Assembly: GCA_949373085.1 (NCBI GenBank)
Contig: CASICJ010000044.1
Coordinates: 1 to 38,746, forward strand
DNA from: an uncultured Verrucomicrobiales bacterium
GTDB lineage: Bacteria; Verrucomicrobiota; Verrucomicrobiia; Verrucomicrobiales; Akkermansiaceae
DNA length: 38,746 nucleotides
Direction: 5' to 3'
Shown here: positions 8,636 through 15,760 of the stretch, in pieces
Numbering within the stretch: the stretch's first letter is position 1
How the letters are laid out: the number at the start of each line of letters is the position of its first letter
The notes under the pieces: model-generated
The model's input: the letters and a program-made list of their open reading frames with translations, nothing else
What the model was told of the DNA's origin: nothing
Database searches by the model: none
Position numbers and translations under genes: made by a program

Positions 8636-9844
8636 ATGAAGGAACTAAAAGACGGCCTTAGATCACTCGTTCGGATTGACTTTCGCGGACATGTTCACAA
8701 ACAGTTTCGCGGCACAGACTCCGACAAACGATTTGCAAATGAAGTGGCTGTTTTAAAAGCTCTCAAAGATCGCGGAGCGACTAATGTCCCCCGCTTAGTT
8801 GGACACGATCCTGAAACATTGATAATCATAACCACCAATTGCGGCTCACCGGCGCCCCTTATCACGGTTGGAAAAGCACAGGTCCTGTTCCAAGAACTAG
8901 AGGATAAATATGGCATCCGGCACGATGACCCTGAGCCACGTAATGTCACTTACTCTCCTCACCTCGGGAAATTTTGCCTTATCGACTTCGAACTCTCCAA
9001 AATCCTCCCCATTCCTTCGGAACTAAAAACCGGTAAAACCAACGTCCTCCGAGCCAATTGGGCAGCATCCAGCATTAAGGGCAATGGCCACCTTAGCAAT
9101 GACGATTCGTTTATTACTCTTACCGTAAATCCTGAATCCACTGACCCGCTTCCTAAATCAGGAGAAATTCTTCTCGATCCCTCACACCTCGTCCTAGCAG
9201 TCTCCGACGGGATGGGCGGGCACAACGCTGGTGAGTTTGCCTCACGCCTCCTCATGTCCCGCATCCGCAAGGAAGCAGCGGAACTCTATCATCAACTCGG
9301 AACCAGCGAAGACGCTCAAAATGCCCTCGACGCATTACTTCGCCAATGCCACCACGACGTCACCGAACTTGCAAAGCAGAATGGGAACACGGAGGGAATG
9401 GGTGCCACCCTTACCATGGCCTGGATCAGCCATAGTAGACTCTTTTGGGCGCATATTGGTGATTCCCGCCTCTACCTTATTGATGATGAAGGAGTGCGGC
9501 AACTGACACAGGATGACTGCAGGGCATGGCATCAGTGGCAAAGAGGTGATATTACGGAGTATGCCTACCGTAATCATCCTCGAAGATCGGTCTTAAGCGA
9601 CGTTCTCGGTGGAAGCACCCATGAACCATTTCCTAAAACCAGCTCCCTACCCCTGAAAGACAAGCAGCGAATTATGATTTGCTCAGACGGAATCATGGAT
9701 GGACTTTGGGAAAAAAGCATCCAGGAGATGCTCGCCGAAAAGAAACCCGTCCCTGAAATCATGGAAAATCTTTCCCGCAAAGCTATCGAAAACGACGACA
9801 AAGATGACACGACCCTGATCGTAGCAGAAATATCCCGCATTTAG
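8636..9844 (+). CDS. Compact protein-kinase-like domain fused to a PP2C serine/threonine phosphatase
   Basis: 402 residues. Residues 1-130 look like a minimal kinase or Bud32/RIO-like fold: a basic strand with candidate ATP Lys22 (VHKQF), candidate Glu36, the loop HDDPEPRN (96-103; catalytic Asp98 and Asn103 pattern) and IDFE (116-119) in the DFG position. No activation segment or large C-lobe follows. Residues 140-402 are a full PP2C domain: SNDDSF (154-159), SDGMGGH (190-196), GMGATLT (254-260), HIGDSRLYLI (273-282), SDGIMDGL (350-357) and DDTTLIV (390-396), supplying the metal-binding aspartates. The protein may add and remove phosphate on the same target, or the kinase part may be regulatory. 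Cytoplasmic; no membrane segment. Glutamine synthetase lies directly downstream, but its own sigma-54 promoter begins 3 bases after this stop codon. Confidence 0.88.
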   Translation: MKELKDGLRSLVRIDFRGHVHKQFRGTDSDKRFANEVAVLKALKDRGATNVPRLVGHDPETLIIITTNCGSPAPLITVGKAQVLFQELEDKYGIRHDDPEPRNVTYSPHLGKFCLIDFELSKILPIPSELKTGKTNVLRANWAASSIKGNGHLSNDDSFITLTVNPESTDPLPKSGEILLDPSHLVLAVSDGMGGHNAGEFASRLLMSRIRKEAAELYHQLGTSEDAQNALDALLRQCHHDVTELAKQNGNTEGMGATLTMAWISHSRLFWAHIGDSRLYLIDDEGVRQLTQDDCRAWHQWQRGDITEYAYRNHPRRSVLSDVLGGSTHEPFPKTSSLPLKDKQRIMICSDGIMDGLWEKSIQEMLAEKKPVPEIMENLSRKAIENDDKDDTTLIVAEISRI

Positions 9845-9846
9845 AG

Positions 9847-9863
9847 TTGGCACACCAATTGCT
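9847..9863 (+). promoter_or_regulatory. Sigma-54 (-24/-12) promoter of glutamine synthetase
   Basis: TTGGCACACCAATTGCT matches the sigma-54 consensus (TTGGCACG-N4-TTGCT) at every conserved position but one (A for G after CAC). GG (9849-9850) and GC (9861-9862) are separated by exactly 10 bases, and transcription would start near 9874. It begins 3 bases after the upstream stop codon. RpoN itself is encoded at 35687. Confidence 0.78.
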
Positions 9864-9896
9864 CCGTTAATTAGGAATTGTGTCGGAGGAGCAATT
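9857..9896. repeat. Inverted repeat overlapping the glutamine synthetase -12 element
   Basis: AATTGCTCC (9857-9865) is exactly mirrored by GGAGCAATT (9888-9896) across 22 bases. The left arm contains the TTGC of the -12 element; the right arm lies in the expected leader RNA and is followed by TT. It could be a weak terminator for the kinase/PP2C gene or an operator at the promoter. Confidence 0.5.
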
Positions 9897-9959
9897 TTCG
9901 TAGACCCTCAACGCGATTCAAATATGGAAATTCTTTTTCCAGACAAACAAATCAGACCA

Positions 9960-10973
9960 ATGGCAAAATACCGACTCGATTATATCTGGCTGGACGGCTA
10001 CACACCCGTCCCAAATCTCCGTACTAAATGCTGCATCAAAGAATTTGATGAGTTTCCAACCCTCGAACAACTTCCTGAGTGGGGCTTCGATGGTTCTTCT
10101 ACCCAGCAAGCAGAAGGTGGTGATTCCGACTGCGTGCTCAAGCCCGTTGCAATATATGCTGACGGAACTCGCGAAAATGGAGCGCTCGTCATGTGCGAAG
10201 TGATGCTTCCGGACGGCTCTCCTCATCCATCCAATGCCAGGGCCACAATTCTCGACGATGAGAACGCATGGTTTGGTTTCGAGCAGGAGTACTTTTTTGA
10301 AAAGGACGGCAACATCCTCGGATTCCCGAAAGGCGGATACCCTGAGCCACAAGGCGGATACTACTGCGGTGTTGGTTACAAAAATGTCGGTGATATCGGC
10401 CGTGCTATCGCAGACGAGCATCTAGATCTTTGCCTTTACGCAGGCATCAACCACGAGGGCATCAACGCCGAGGTAGCTATGGGACAATGGGAGTTTCAAG
10501 TCTTCGGTAAAGGTTCCAAGCGCGCAGCAGACCAAATCTGGGTTGCTCGATTCCTTCTTGAGCGGCTTGGTGAAGAGTATGGTGTTGATATTAATTATCA
10601 CTGTAAACCTCTCCAAGGCGATTGGAATGGTTCCGGAATGCACTGTAACTTCTCCACTGAAAAGTTGCGGGAAGAAGGTGGTAAGGAATACTTCGACAAA
10701 CTCATGGCTTCTTTCGAGAAGAATTGTATGGAGCACATCGCGGTCTACGGGCCCGATAACGACCAGCGACTTACTGGACTCCATGAAACCCAGTCCATCG
10801 ACAAATTCTCTTGGGGAATTGCGGACCGTGGAGCCTCTGTCCGAGTTCCACACTCATTCGCCAAGAATGACTGGAAAGGTTACCTTGAAGACCGCCGACC
10901 GAATTCACAAGGCGATCCCTATGCTATTGCCAGCCGCGTTCTCAAGACGATCGCTGAGGCTGACGAAGCTTAA
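9960..10973 (+). CDS. glnII: Glutamine synthetase, type II (eukaryote-like GSII)
   Basis: Makes glutamine from glutamate, ammonia and ATP in the cytoplasm. 337 residues from the ATG at 9960 (MAKYRLDYIWLDGY), against about 450-470 for bacterial GSI. Motifs of the short GSII class are present: WGFDGSSTQQAEG (41-53), FEQEY (107-111), the NHEGINAEVAMGQWEFQ segment (164-180) and DWNGSGMH (221-228). An upstream ATG at 9924 would add 12 non-conserved residues. GSII lacks the adenylylation site of GSI, so control is expected at transcription, consistent with the sigma-54 promoter at 9847. A strong terminator 22 bases after the stop makes this a single-gene unit. Confidence 0.95.
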   Translation: MAKYRLDYIWLDGYTPVPNLRTKCCIKEFDEFPTLEQLPEWGFDGSSTQQAEGGDSDCVLKPVAIYADGTRENGALVMCEVMLPDGSPHPSNARATILDDENAWFGFEQEYFFEKDGNILGFPKGGYPEPQGGYYCGVGYKNVGDIGRAIADEHLDLCLYAGINHEGINAEVAMGQWEFQVFGKGSKRAADQIWVARFLLERLGEEYGVDINYHCKPLQGDWNGSGMHCNFSTEKLREEGGKEYFDKLMASFEKNCMEHIAVYGPDNDQRLTGLHETQSIDKFSWGIADRGASVRVPHSFAKNDWKGYLEDRRPNSQGDPYAIASRVLKTIAEADEA

Positions 10974-10995
10974 ATTTACTGATATTAATATTTCC

Positions 10996-11027
10996 AACGG
11001 TCACCGGATCTCCGGTGACCGTTTTTT
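10996..11027 (+). terminator. Intrinsic terminator of glutamine synthetase
   Basis: AACGGTCACCGGA (10996-11008) and TCCGGTGACCGTT (11011-11023) form a perfect 13-bp stem around a 2-base centre, with six T's at 11022-11027. Confidence 0.95.
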
Positions 11028-11145
11028 ATACGCATCAAGTCAACACCCACGGTTTTTTCATACATAAAACCACAAATACTAGACTTGAAAACTTACAAAA
11101 ACCCACCCTAAGGAAGACGATACGATTTCCCAAACCCGACAAAGT

Positions 11146-12309
11146 TCACTTTAATTTATCCCAGTCTACTTTGCTTTTTTCATCTTTTTGAAACTCCATC
11201 AAAACTTTCCATCTACCCTCTTTCTTAACGAGAAGAGCTTCGAGTTCGATGTAAGCAACAGTCTTTTCACCACCTTTTATCTGACTGACGTATCGAAAGA
11301 TCCCTGTCTCATGGGCCGTGGAATCATCACCCCACCGTTGTCTAAAACGAAAGTCGACACTCGCCTTCATTTCACCCGATTTCGTGGCATCAAATTCCTT
11401 TTTCCAACTCTTCAAAGCCGAGGCCAAAGGATAGCTTCTTTCCCTCTTCCCAGACACCAAAACTCCCGCAGGATGGCAAGTGGCGGCATACCCTCTAAAA
11501 TCACCCTCACCTACCGTTCTTGAAACTTCAGCCCAGTAGAGATCAAGCTCTTGTAAGCGCTCATCCTCTTCATCGAGTTCTTTGACCTTAAGATCTCGCC
11601 AAAAAACCGTTCCACTTTTCGCCTTGTGCATTTGAAGAGCAAAATAGCCCGATTCATATACCCCCTCTCCTTTCCAATGAGCAGCCGGAATTCCATTGAC
11701 CCAGGTCTTTACCGTCTGCCCCTTGGCCATGACTGTCACTCGATTCCAGCCCTCTTTATTCAGCGCCCCTCGTGCTTCTGCATGCTCCTTTAACCAAAGC
11801 GGATACCAATATCCACCACAACTCTGTCCATAGATACCGCCTGACCAACCCCGATTTTTTTTAATCCCTTCCATTTCGACTTGCGGTCCATAAACAGGCT
11901 TATTCTTCTCACTTTTTGCACGAAACATAATTCCAGAATTTAGATCAACTTCCCACCTCATCTCGCATGTAAAAACAAAATCGCTGTAATCAGTTCGCTT
12001 GGTCGATAGATAAGTAGTCGGCTCGCCGGGAACACAATTGCCGACAATCATGCCATCTTTGTAATCGAAGGTCGACCTCCCTCCTTTACGCTCCCAATTG
12101 GATAGATCCTTACCATTCAGCAGAGAGACAAATCCATCTTTAAGATCTGGCTCTTTTTCGGTATTCAGCAGCATTTCGCCAGGTTTCGGAGCATTTTCCT
12201 GTTTGCGATATTTTAGAAACCACAACTCCTGGGAAGGATCTAACTCACCGGCGAAACACGGTCCGAAGACAGAGATCAAAACGAAAAAAAATAGTTTTCC
12301 AAATTGCAC
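11146..12309 (-). CDS. Secreted DUF1080 (3-keto-disaccharide hydrolase-like) protein with C-terminal NTF2/SnoaL-like domain
   Basis: 387 residues. Starts with a signal peptide (MQFGKLFFFVLISVFGPCFA). Residues about 58-240 are the DUF1080 concanavalin-like fold: DGFVSLLNGKDLSNW, YSDFVFTCEMRWEVDLNSG, VYGPQVEMEG, GWNRVTVMAKG, a VKTWVNGIPAA strand and GYFALQMHKAKSGTVFWRDL. Family members occur in glycan-degrading Planctomycetes, Verrucomicrobia and Bacteroidetes, and some hydrolyse 3-keto sugars; the substrate here is unknown. After a charged linker (KELDEEDERLQELDLYWAE), residues about 260-387 resemble a SnoaL/NTF2-like cup with a closing KEGRWKVLMEFQ strand. No neighbour is obviously linked, and its promoter should lie within 12310-12400. 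Confidence 0.85.
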   Translation of the reverse strand: MQFGKLFFFVLISVFGPCFAGELDPSQELWFLKYRKQENAPKPGEMLLNTEKEPDLKDGFVSLLNGKDLSNWERKGGRSTFDYKDGMIVGNCVPGEPTTYLSTKRTDYSDFVFTCEMRWEVDLNSGIMFRAKSEKNKPVYGPQVEMEGIKKNRGWSGGIYGQSCGGYWYPLWLKEHAEARGALNKEGWNRVTVMAKGQTVKTWVNGIPAAHWKGEGVYESGYFALQMHKAKSGTVFWRDLKVKELDEEDERLQELDLYWAEVSRTVGEGDFRGYAATCHPAGVLVSGKRERSYPLASALKSWKKEFDATKSGEMKASVDFRFRQRWGDDSTAHETGIFRYVSQIKGGEKTVAYIELEALLVKKEGRWKVLMEFQKDEKSKVDWDKLK

Positions 12310-12369
12310 GCCAAAAGAACTAGCAGAGGCAGACCACGACTACCAGCGCTCAGCGACCGCCCGTAGACA

Positions 12370-12489
12370 TCAGATTTTCGAAGCATTAAGTTTATTGAAC
12401 AGATAAACTACAAACTCCTCGATACCATCTTCGAGAATCACGCGCTCAACTCCCTCGATTTCTTTGGGCTCAAGTTCTATCCAAGTGCT
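12370..12489 (-). other. Protein-like open frame without a start codon, possible gene remnant
   Basis: On the minus strand this stretch reads STWIELEPKEIEGVERVILE then DGIEEFVVYLFNKLNASKI and stops at TGA (12372-12370). An in-frame TAA lies two codons upstream (TAA-TTT-AGC) and no ATG is available; a GTG would give only 23 residues. The balanced, acidic composition looks like a decayed 3' end, but chance is possible. The rest of 12310-12553 shows nothing recognisable. Confidence 0.2.
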
Positions 12490-12553
12490 AAATTAAAAGA
12501 ACTTCCAAGTCGGAATCGGTCAAACGATCCTACAATTGTTCTTAGGACCAAAA

Positions 12554-13228
12554 TTAGCTGGATTCTATCCGTCTCACGGTGCCTTGCACAGTCACATGGA
12601 AGTACCATTCACCGGCGAATTTGCGGACCGCGAGAATCTCTAATTTTGTAAGGAGGTAGATTTCAATTTCATGATTCAGAAAATCCTTCATCGGCACCCA
12701 AGAATCGCGGGCCGCGAAATGCTGTCTCAGAGTCTCTAATTGCCCCGCTATTTTCTTGGTCGGGAGAATCAGCGCCTTCTTTTCATCAAAAATCCGACCA
12801 ATCCAGCCCGGCCCTGCAAGAATCAAAGCACAGAATCCTTGCCCAATTTGCCCATATTCTTGGTTACTCATTCGTGCCAAACGCATCCCTGGTTTAAGGT
12901 CCGACTCTTGAGCAATTCGTTCCCAGTCCTGCGGCCCATGCTTTTTGAGATAGAAATGCCCAAGACTGAACACCCCAATTCCCACCAAGATACAAAAAAT
13001 GAAGATAGACAGCGTCAACGATTGATGACCGACGAAAAGGCTCACGAGCACCCAAGCGAATAAAAAGACAACGAAGAAAATAGCCGAAGCACCAAGAGCC
13101 CATAGAACAATCCGACCGCAACAACACAAGTTGTGGCGCCAAATCAGCTTGGGCGTAATGATCTCTGGGAAAATCGACATGAATCCAAAAAGAAACGACC
13201 AAACATCGAGGCTTCCTAATCTCGCCAT
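12554..13228 (-). CDS. Hypothetical two-pass membrane protein
   Basis: 224 residues, family not recognised. Two hydrophobic segments (about residues 40-66 and 72-94) sit behind a short N-terminus with a CCC cluster (35-37). A soluble C-terminal part follows (about 100-224), rich in mixed alpha/beta sequence and ending EWYFHVTVQGTVRRIESS. It starts inside the 3' end of the lipid-kinase gene (13-base overlap), so it is the last gene of the maf-lipid kinase unit. A later in-frame ATG (residue 18, at 13177) is possible and would remove the overlap. Context suggests a membrane role, but that is inference only. Confidence 0.7.
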   Translation of the reverse strand: MARLGSLDVWSFLFGFMSIFPEIITPKLIWRHNLCCCGRIVLWALGASAIFFVVFLFAWVLVSLFVGHQSLTLSIFIFCILVGIGVFSLGHFYLKKHGPQDWERIAQESDLKPGMRLARMSNQEYGQIGQGFCALILAGPGWIGRIFDEKKALILPTKKIAGQLETLRQHFAARDSWVPMKDFLNHEIEIYLLTKLEILAVRKFAGEWYFHVTVQGTVRRIESS

Positions 13229-14160
13229 GGAGAAAGGATCCTCAATAGCGCATACCTAAGCTTCACCTTTGGCTCGACTGGCGTAAAAACTTTGAGAGTT
13301 TTACCAGTTTGCGAAAAATCAATGATAGTAGAACGCCCCCAAAGTTCTCCGTCGATCTCCACCGGGACATCTTCCTTACTGGTCACCTTAAGGCCCGCCG
13401 CTTGAACATAGTCAACCGAATCCCCATGCGAATGAAGATCAATTCCACCCTTTACTAACCCCTTTAAGGAATCCTTCACAAATTGATAACCAGCTTCTTT
13501 GAAAACTATTACGTCCAGCAATTTATCGGTATTAGAAGCATTTTTAAAAAGAGGGAACTGGCCGCCATAAAGAGAACCATTTCCGACCAACATCGCTACC
13601 CCCTGGAGCACGCGACCATCGGAACAAGTCACCGTCAATTGAGGAGGCTGACAACGCAAAACTTTTGAGGCCGCCAAAAGATAAGCGAATGGTCCCAGCC
13701 GCTTTTTACTCTCCCAAGTTGTCTCCTCAATGACCTGAGCATCAAAACCAACTCCAGCCATTTGCACGAAAGGTGCCCCATTCATTGCAAAGAGATCAAC
13801 TTCCTCGCTATGTCCGCCATCGATCACCTCCATGGCATTTTCGAGTTTATCGTAAGGAATCCCCATTTCACGAGCAAAGACGTTCATCGTTCCAGTCGGA
13901 AAAACACCAAGAGCGGTTTGCGATCCGGCCAAGCCTTCAATAACTGCGTTCAGCGTCCCATCGCCACCCGCTACAATGACGAGATCCTCACCATCTCTAA
14001 CAAACTTGCTAGCCAAATCAATAGCCTCTTGCCGGCTTCTTGTCGCATAAATTGTAAAGCGGGTTGCATTCGCCATAATGAACTTCAAGGCACGACGTCC
14101 CTTTTCACCTTTAGCCTTCGGATTCAGAATTAGAGGATATCTTACAGGGAGCTCACTCAT
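13216..14160 (-). CDS. Diacylglycerol/lipid kinase family protein (YegS/BmrU-like)
   Basis: 314 residues. The N-terminal nucleotide-binding domain has LILNPKAKGEKGRR (10-23), the hallmark VAGGDGTLNAVIEGLA (63-78) and FPTGTMNVFAREMG (87-100). The middle has the GVGFDAQVI sequence and VGNGSLYGGQFPL, and the C-terminus has the EIDGELWG strand of the DAGK accessory fold. It probably phosphorylates a lipid such as diacylglycerol or a related glycerolipid at the membrane face. Its ATG overlaps the maf stop (TCATGA on the plus strand), so translation is likely coupled. Confidence 0.92.
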   Translation of the reverse strand: MSELPVRYPLILNPKAKGEKGRRALKFIMANATRFTIYATRSRQEAIDLASKFVRDGEDLVIVAGGDGTLNAVIEGLAGSQTALGVFPTGTMNVFAREMGIPYDKLENAMEVIDGGHSEEVDLFAMNGAPFVQMAGVGFDAQVIEETTWESKKRLGPFAYLLAASKVLRCQPPQLTVTCSDGRVLQGVAMLVGNGSLYGGQFPLFKNASNTDKLLDVIVFKEAGYQFVKDSLKGLVKGGIDLHSHGDSVDYVQAAGLKVTSKEDVPVEIDGELWGRSTIIDFSQTGKTLKVFTPVEPKVKLRYALLRILSPWRD

Positions 14161-14765
14161 GATTCTGATGCAGAAATAGGGAAGCCCATCTTCTGAAGTT
14201 GGTCGAGAACCAAAGAAACCGGAAGCCCTATGATATTGTGATAATCGCCCTCAAACTTCTCTATAATGAGCTCCCGATACTCCTGCGCAGCATATCCGCC
14301 TGCTTTGTCTAGAACATGGACCTTTGACAGGTAGTCCTCGATATCAAGTTCATTAAGCTCTCTAAATTTCACAAAGGAATTACTCACAAATTCAGCCCGC
14401 TCATCTCCGCAAGAGAGGACCACACCTGTAAGAACCTCGTGAATTCGACCGCTGAAAATTCGTAGGTTTTGGGCAGCTTCCTTCAGATCAAGCGGCTTGC
14501 CATAAATCTCACCATCAAGGGTCACTACCGTATCGGCTCCGATAACCATCGACTCAGGCCTTGCCGCTGAAACAGCCATGCACTTGAGACGGGCATTAGT
14601 GAGAGCCAAATCTCTCGGAGAATAACCATCTCCAGCTAATTCCTCGACATCAGGAGAAATGATTTGAAATGAAAGTCCCGCCTCGCTGAGCAACTCACGC
14701 CGTCGTGGTGAACCGGAGGCAAGAATGAGCTCCCATTTAGTCGATCCCTCGGTTAAGCCAATCAT
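14157..14765 (-). CDS. maf: Maf family nucleoside triphosphate pyrophosphatase
   Basis: 202 residues from the ATG at 14765 (MIGLTEGSTKW). The frame extends 30 codons further upstream, but that part lies over the tRNA-Leu gene and is not protein. Motifs: LASGSPRRRELL near the N-terminus, NARLKCMAV, GADTVVTLDGEIYGKP, FSGRIHEVLTGV and DKAGGYAAQEY. Maf enzymes hydrolyse non-canonical or pyrimidine NTPs to NMP and pyrophosphate, and some affect septum formation. The family normally has GAYG/A-IQG where this protein has GGYAAQEY, so nucleotide preference cannot be assigned. First protein gene of the maf-lipid kinase-membrane protein run. Confidence 0.93.
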   Translation of the reverse strand: MIGLTEGSTKWELILASGSPRRRELLSEAGLSFQIISPDVEELAGDGYSPRDLALTNARLKCMAVSAARPESMVIGADTVVTLDGEIYGKPLDLKEAAQNLRIFSGRIHEVLTGVVLSCGDERAEFVSNSFVKFRELNELDIEDYLSKVHVLDKAGGYAAQEYRELIIEKFEGDYHNIIGLPVSLVLDQLQKMGFPISASES

Positions 14766-14796
14766 GTCAATAACCCAGTTTCCGGGTGAAAAATTA

Positions 14797-14883
14797 TGGT
14801 GCGCGCGAGAGGAATCGAACCTCCACGGGGTTGCCCCCACATGAACCTGAATCATGCGCGTCTACCAATTCCGCCACGCGCGC
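14797..14883 (-). tRNA. tRNA-Leu (anticodon CAG)
   Basis: 87 bases including the encoded CCA (14797-14799). The acceptor GCGCGCG pairs with CGCGCGC. The D arm region reads GGCGGAATTGGTAGACGC. The anticodon stem-loop is CATGA-TTCAGGT-TCATG, with CAG as the anticodon. A long variable arm (GGGG-CAA-CCCC) marks it as class II, and the T loop is TTCGATT. It lies 31 bases upstream of maf on the same strand. Confidence 0.96.
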
Positions 14884-14999
14884 AACGGCGGAAAGAAATC
14901 ACCCCTTTTCTTAGTTGGCAATCAAATTTCGTGAAGGAAATGCCTCTCGTTTGGCGAATGATTTGGAATTATTCAATACTTGGTGTCTCATGACCACCC

Positions 15000-15626
15000 A
15001 TGAAGGTCCTCATCACTGCCGGTCCAACAATAGAGCCAATCGATCCAGTTCGATATCTCACAAACCGGTCTTCCGGAAAAATGGGATATGCTCTCGCAGC
15101 CGCGGCGGCGAAACGCGGACATTCGGTCCTTTTGATCTCGGGTCCAACCACCCTAGAAATTCCTGAGGGGGTTGATTTCATACCCATCGAGAATGCTGCC
15201 GAAATGTATCAAGCCGTGGCATCACAAATTAGCAGACACGATCTAGCCATTTTTGCTGCTGCTGTCGCCGATTACACCCCTTCCAGAGTCGCAGAAAAAA
15301 AACTAAAAAAAGTGGAAGATGAAATAACACTCACACTCAAACGGACGAAAGATATTTTGGGTTCGGCACGCGAACTTATGGACTATAGGGGCACTTTAGT
15401 CGGCTTTGCAGCTGAAACGGAGAATCTCCTAGAGAACGCCCGTTCTAAGTGTCTCAAAAAGAGATGTGACCTCATCATTGCAAACGACGTCTCTCGGAGC
15501 GACATCGGCTTCGATTCCTCAGAAAACGAGGTTACCCTAGTCTATCCTGACCATTCGGAAACCTTACCGAAAGACAGCAAAGAGCAACTCGCGTTCCACC
15601 TTATCGAGATCATCGAAGACCTTTAG
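15000..15626 (+). CDS. coaB: Phosphopantothenate-cysteine ligase, stand-alone CoaB
   Basis: Joins cysteine to 4'-phosphopantothenate in CoA synthesis. 208 residues, matching only the CoaB half of the usual bifunctional CoaBC (about 400 residues): VLITAGPTIEPIDPVRYLTN, RSSGKMGYALAAAAAKRGH, LISGPTTL, FAAAVADYTPSRVAEKKLKK, LVGFAAETEN and IIANDVSRSDIGFDSSENEV. No CoaC flavoprotein decarboxylase is present in this window, so that half must be encoded elsewhere. It is transcribed divergently from tRNA-Leu across 116 bases. Confidence 0.93.
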   Translation: MKVLITAGPTIEPIDPVRYLTNRSSGKMGYALAAAAAKRGHSVLLISGPTTLEIPEGVDFIPIENAAEMYQAVASQISRHDLAIFAAAVADYTPSRVAEKKLKKVEDEITLTLKRTKDILGSARELMDYRGTLVGFAAETENLLENARSKCLKKRCDLIIANDVSRSDIGFDSSENEVTLVYPDHSETLPKDSKEQLAFHLIEIIEDL

Positions 15627-15760
15627 TGATCATTCATATTGCCCGCCGAATGAACACGTTCTTCTTTTGAAATTTTAAGTGATCATCTTTCTTCCGAGGC
15701 TAACGTTAAGGTATAATACAAAATCATCGCTTCTTATTCTGAATTCGTCATTCTTCGCCC
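15627..15760 (+). promoter_or_regulatory. Promoter region of suhB-ispF
   Basis: A perfect -10 hexamer TATAAT lies at 15712-15717, 43 bases before the suhB start; the sequence 17 bases upstream (TTCTTC) is a poor -35. A 9-base direct repeat AGTGATCAT occurs at 15625-15633 and 15678-15686. Neither has been tied to a known regulator. Confidence 0.5.

Noticed and set aside
14766..14855. 30-codon N-terminal extension of Maf
   Set aside because: It translates the tRNA-Leu gene; the conserved protein begins at 14765.
14914..14931. TTGGCAATCAAATTTC upstream of coaB, like a sigma-54 promoter
   Set aside because: The essential G of the -12 element is T and the -24 is TGGCAA.
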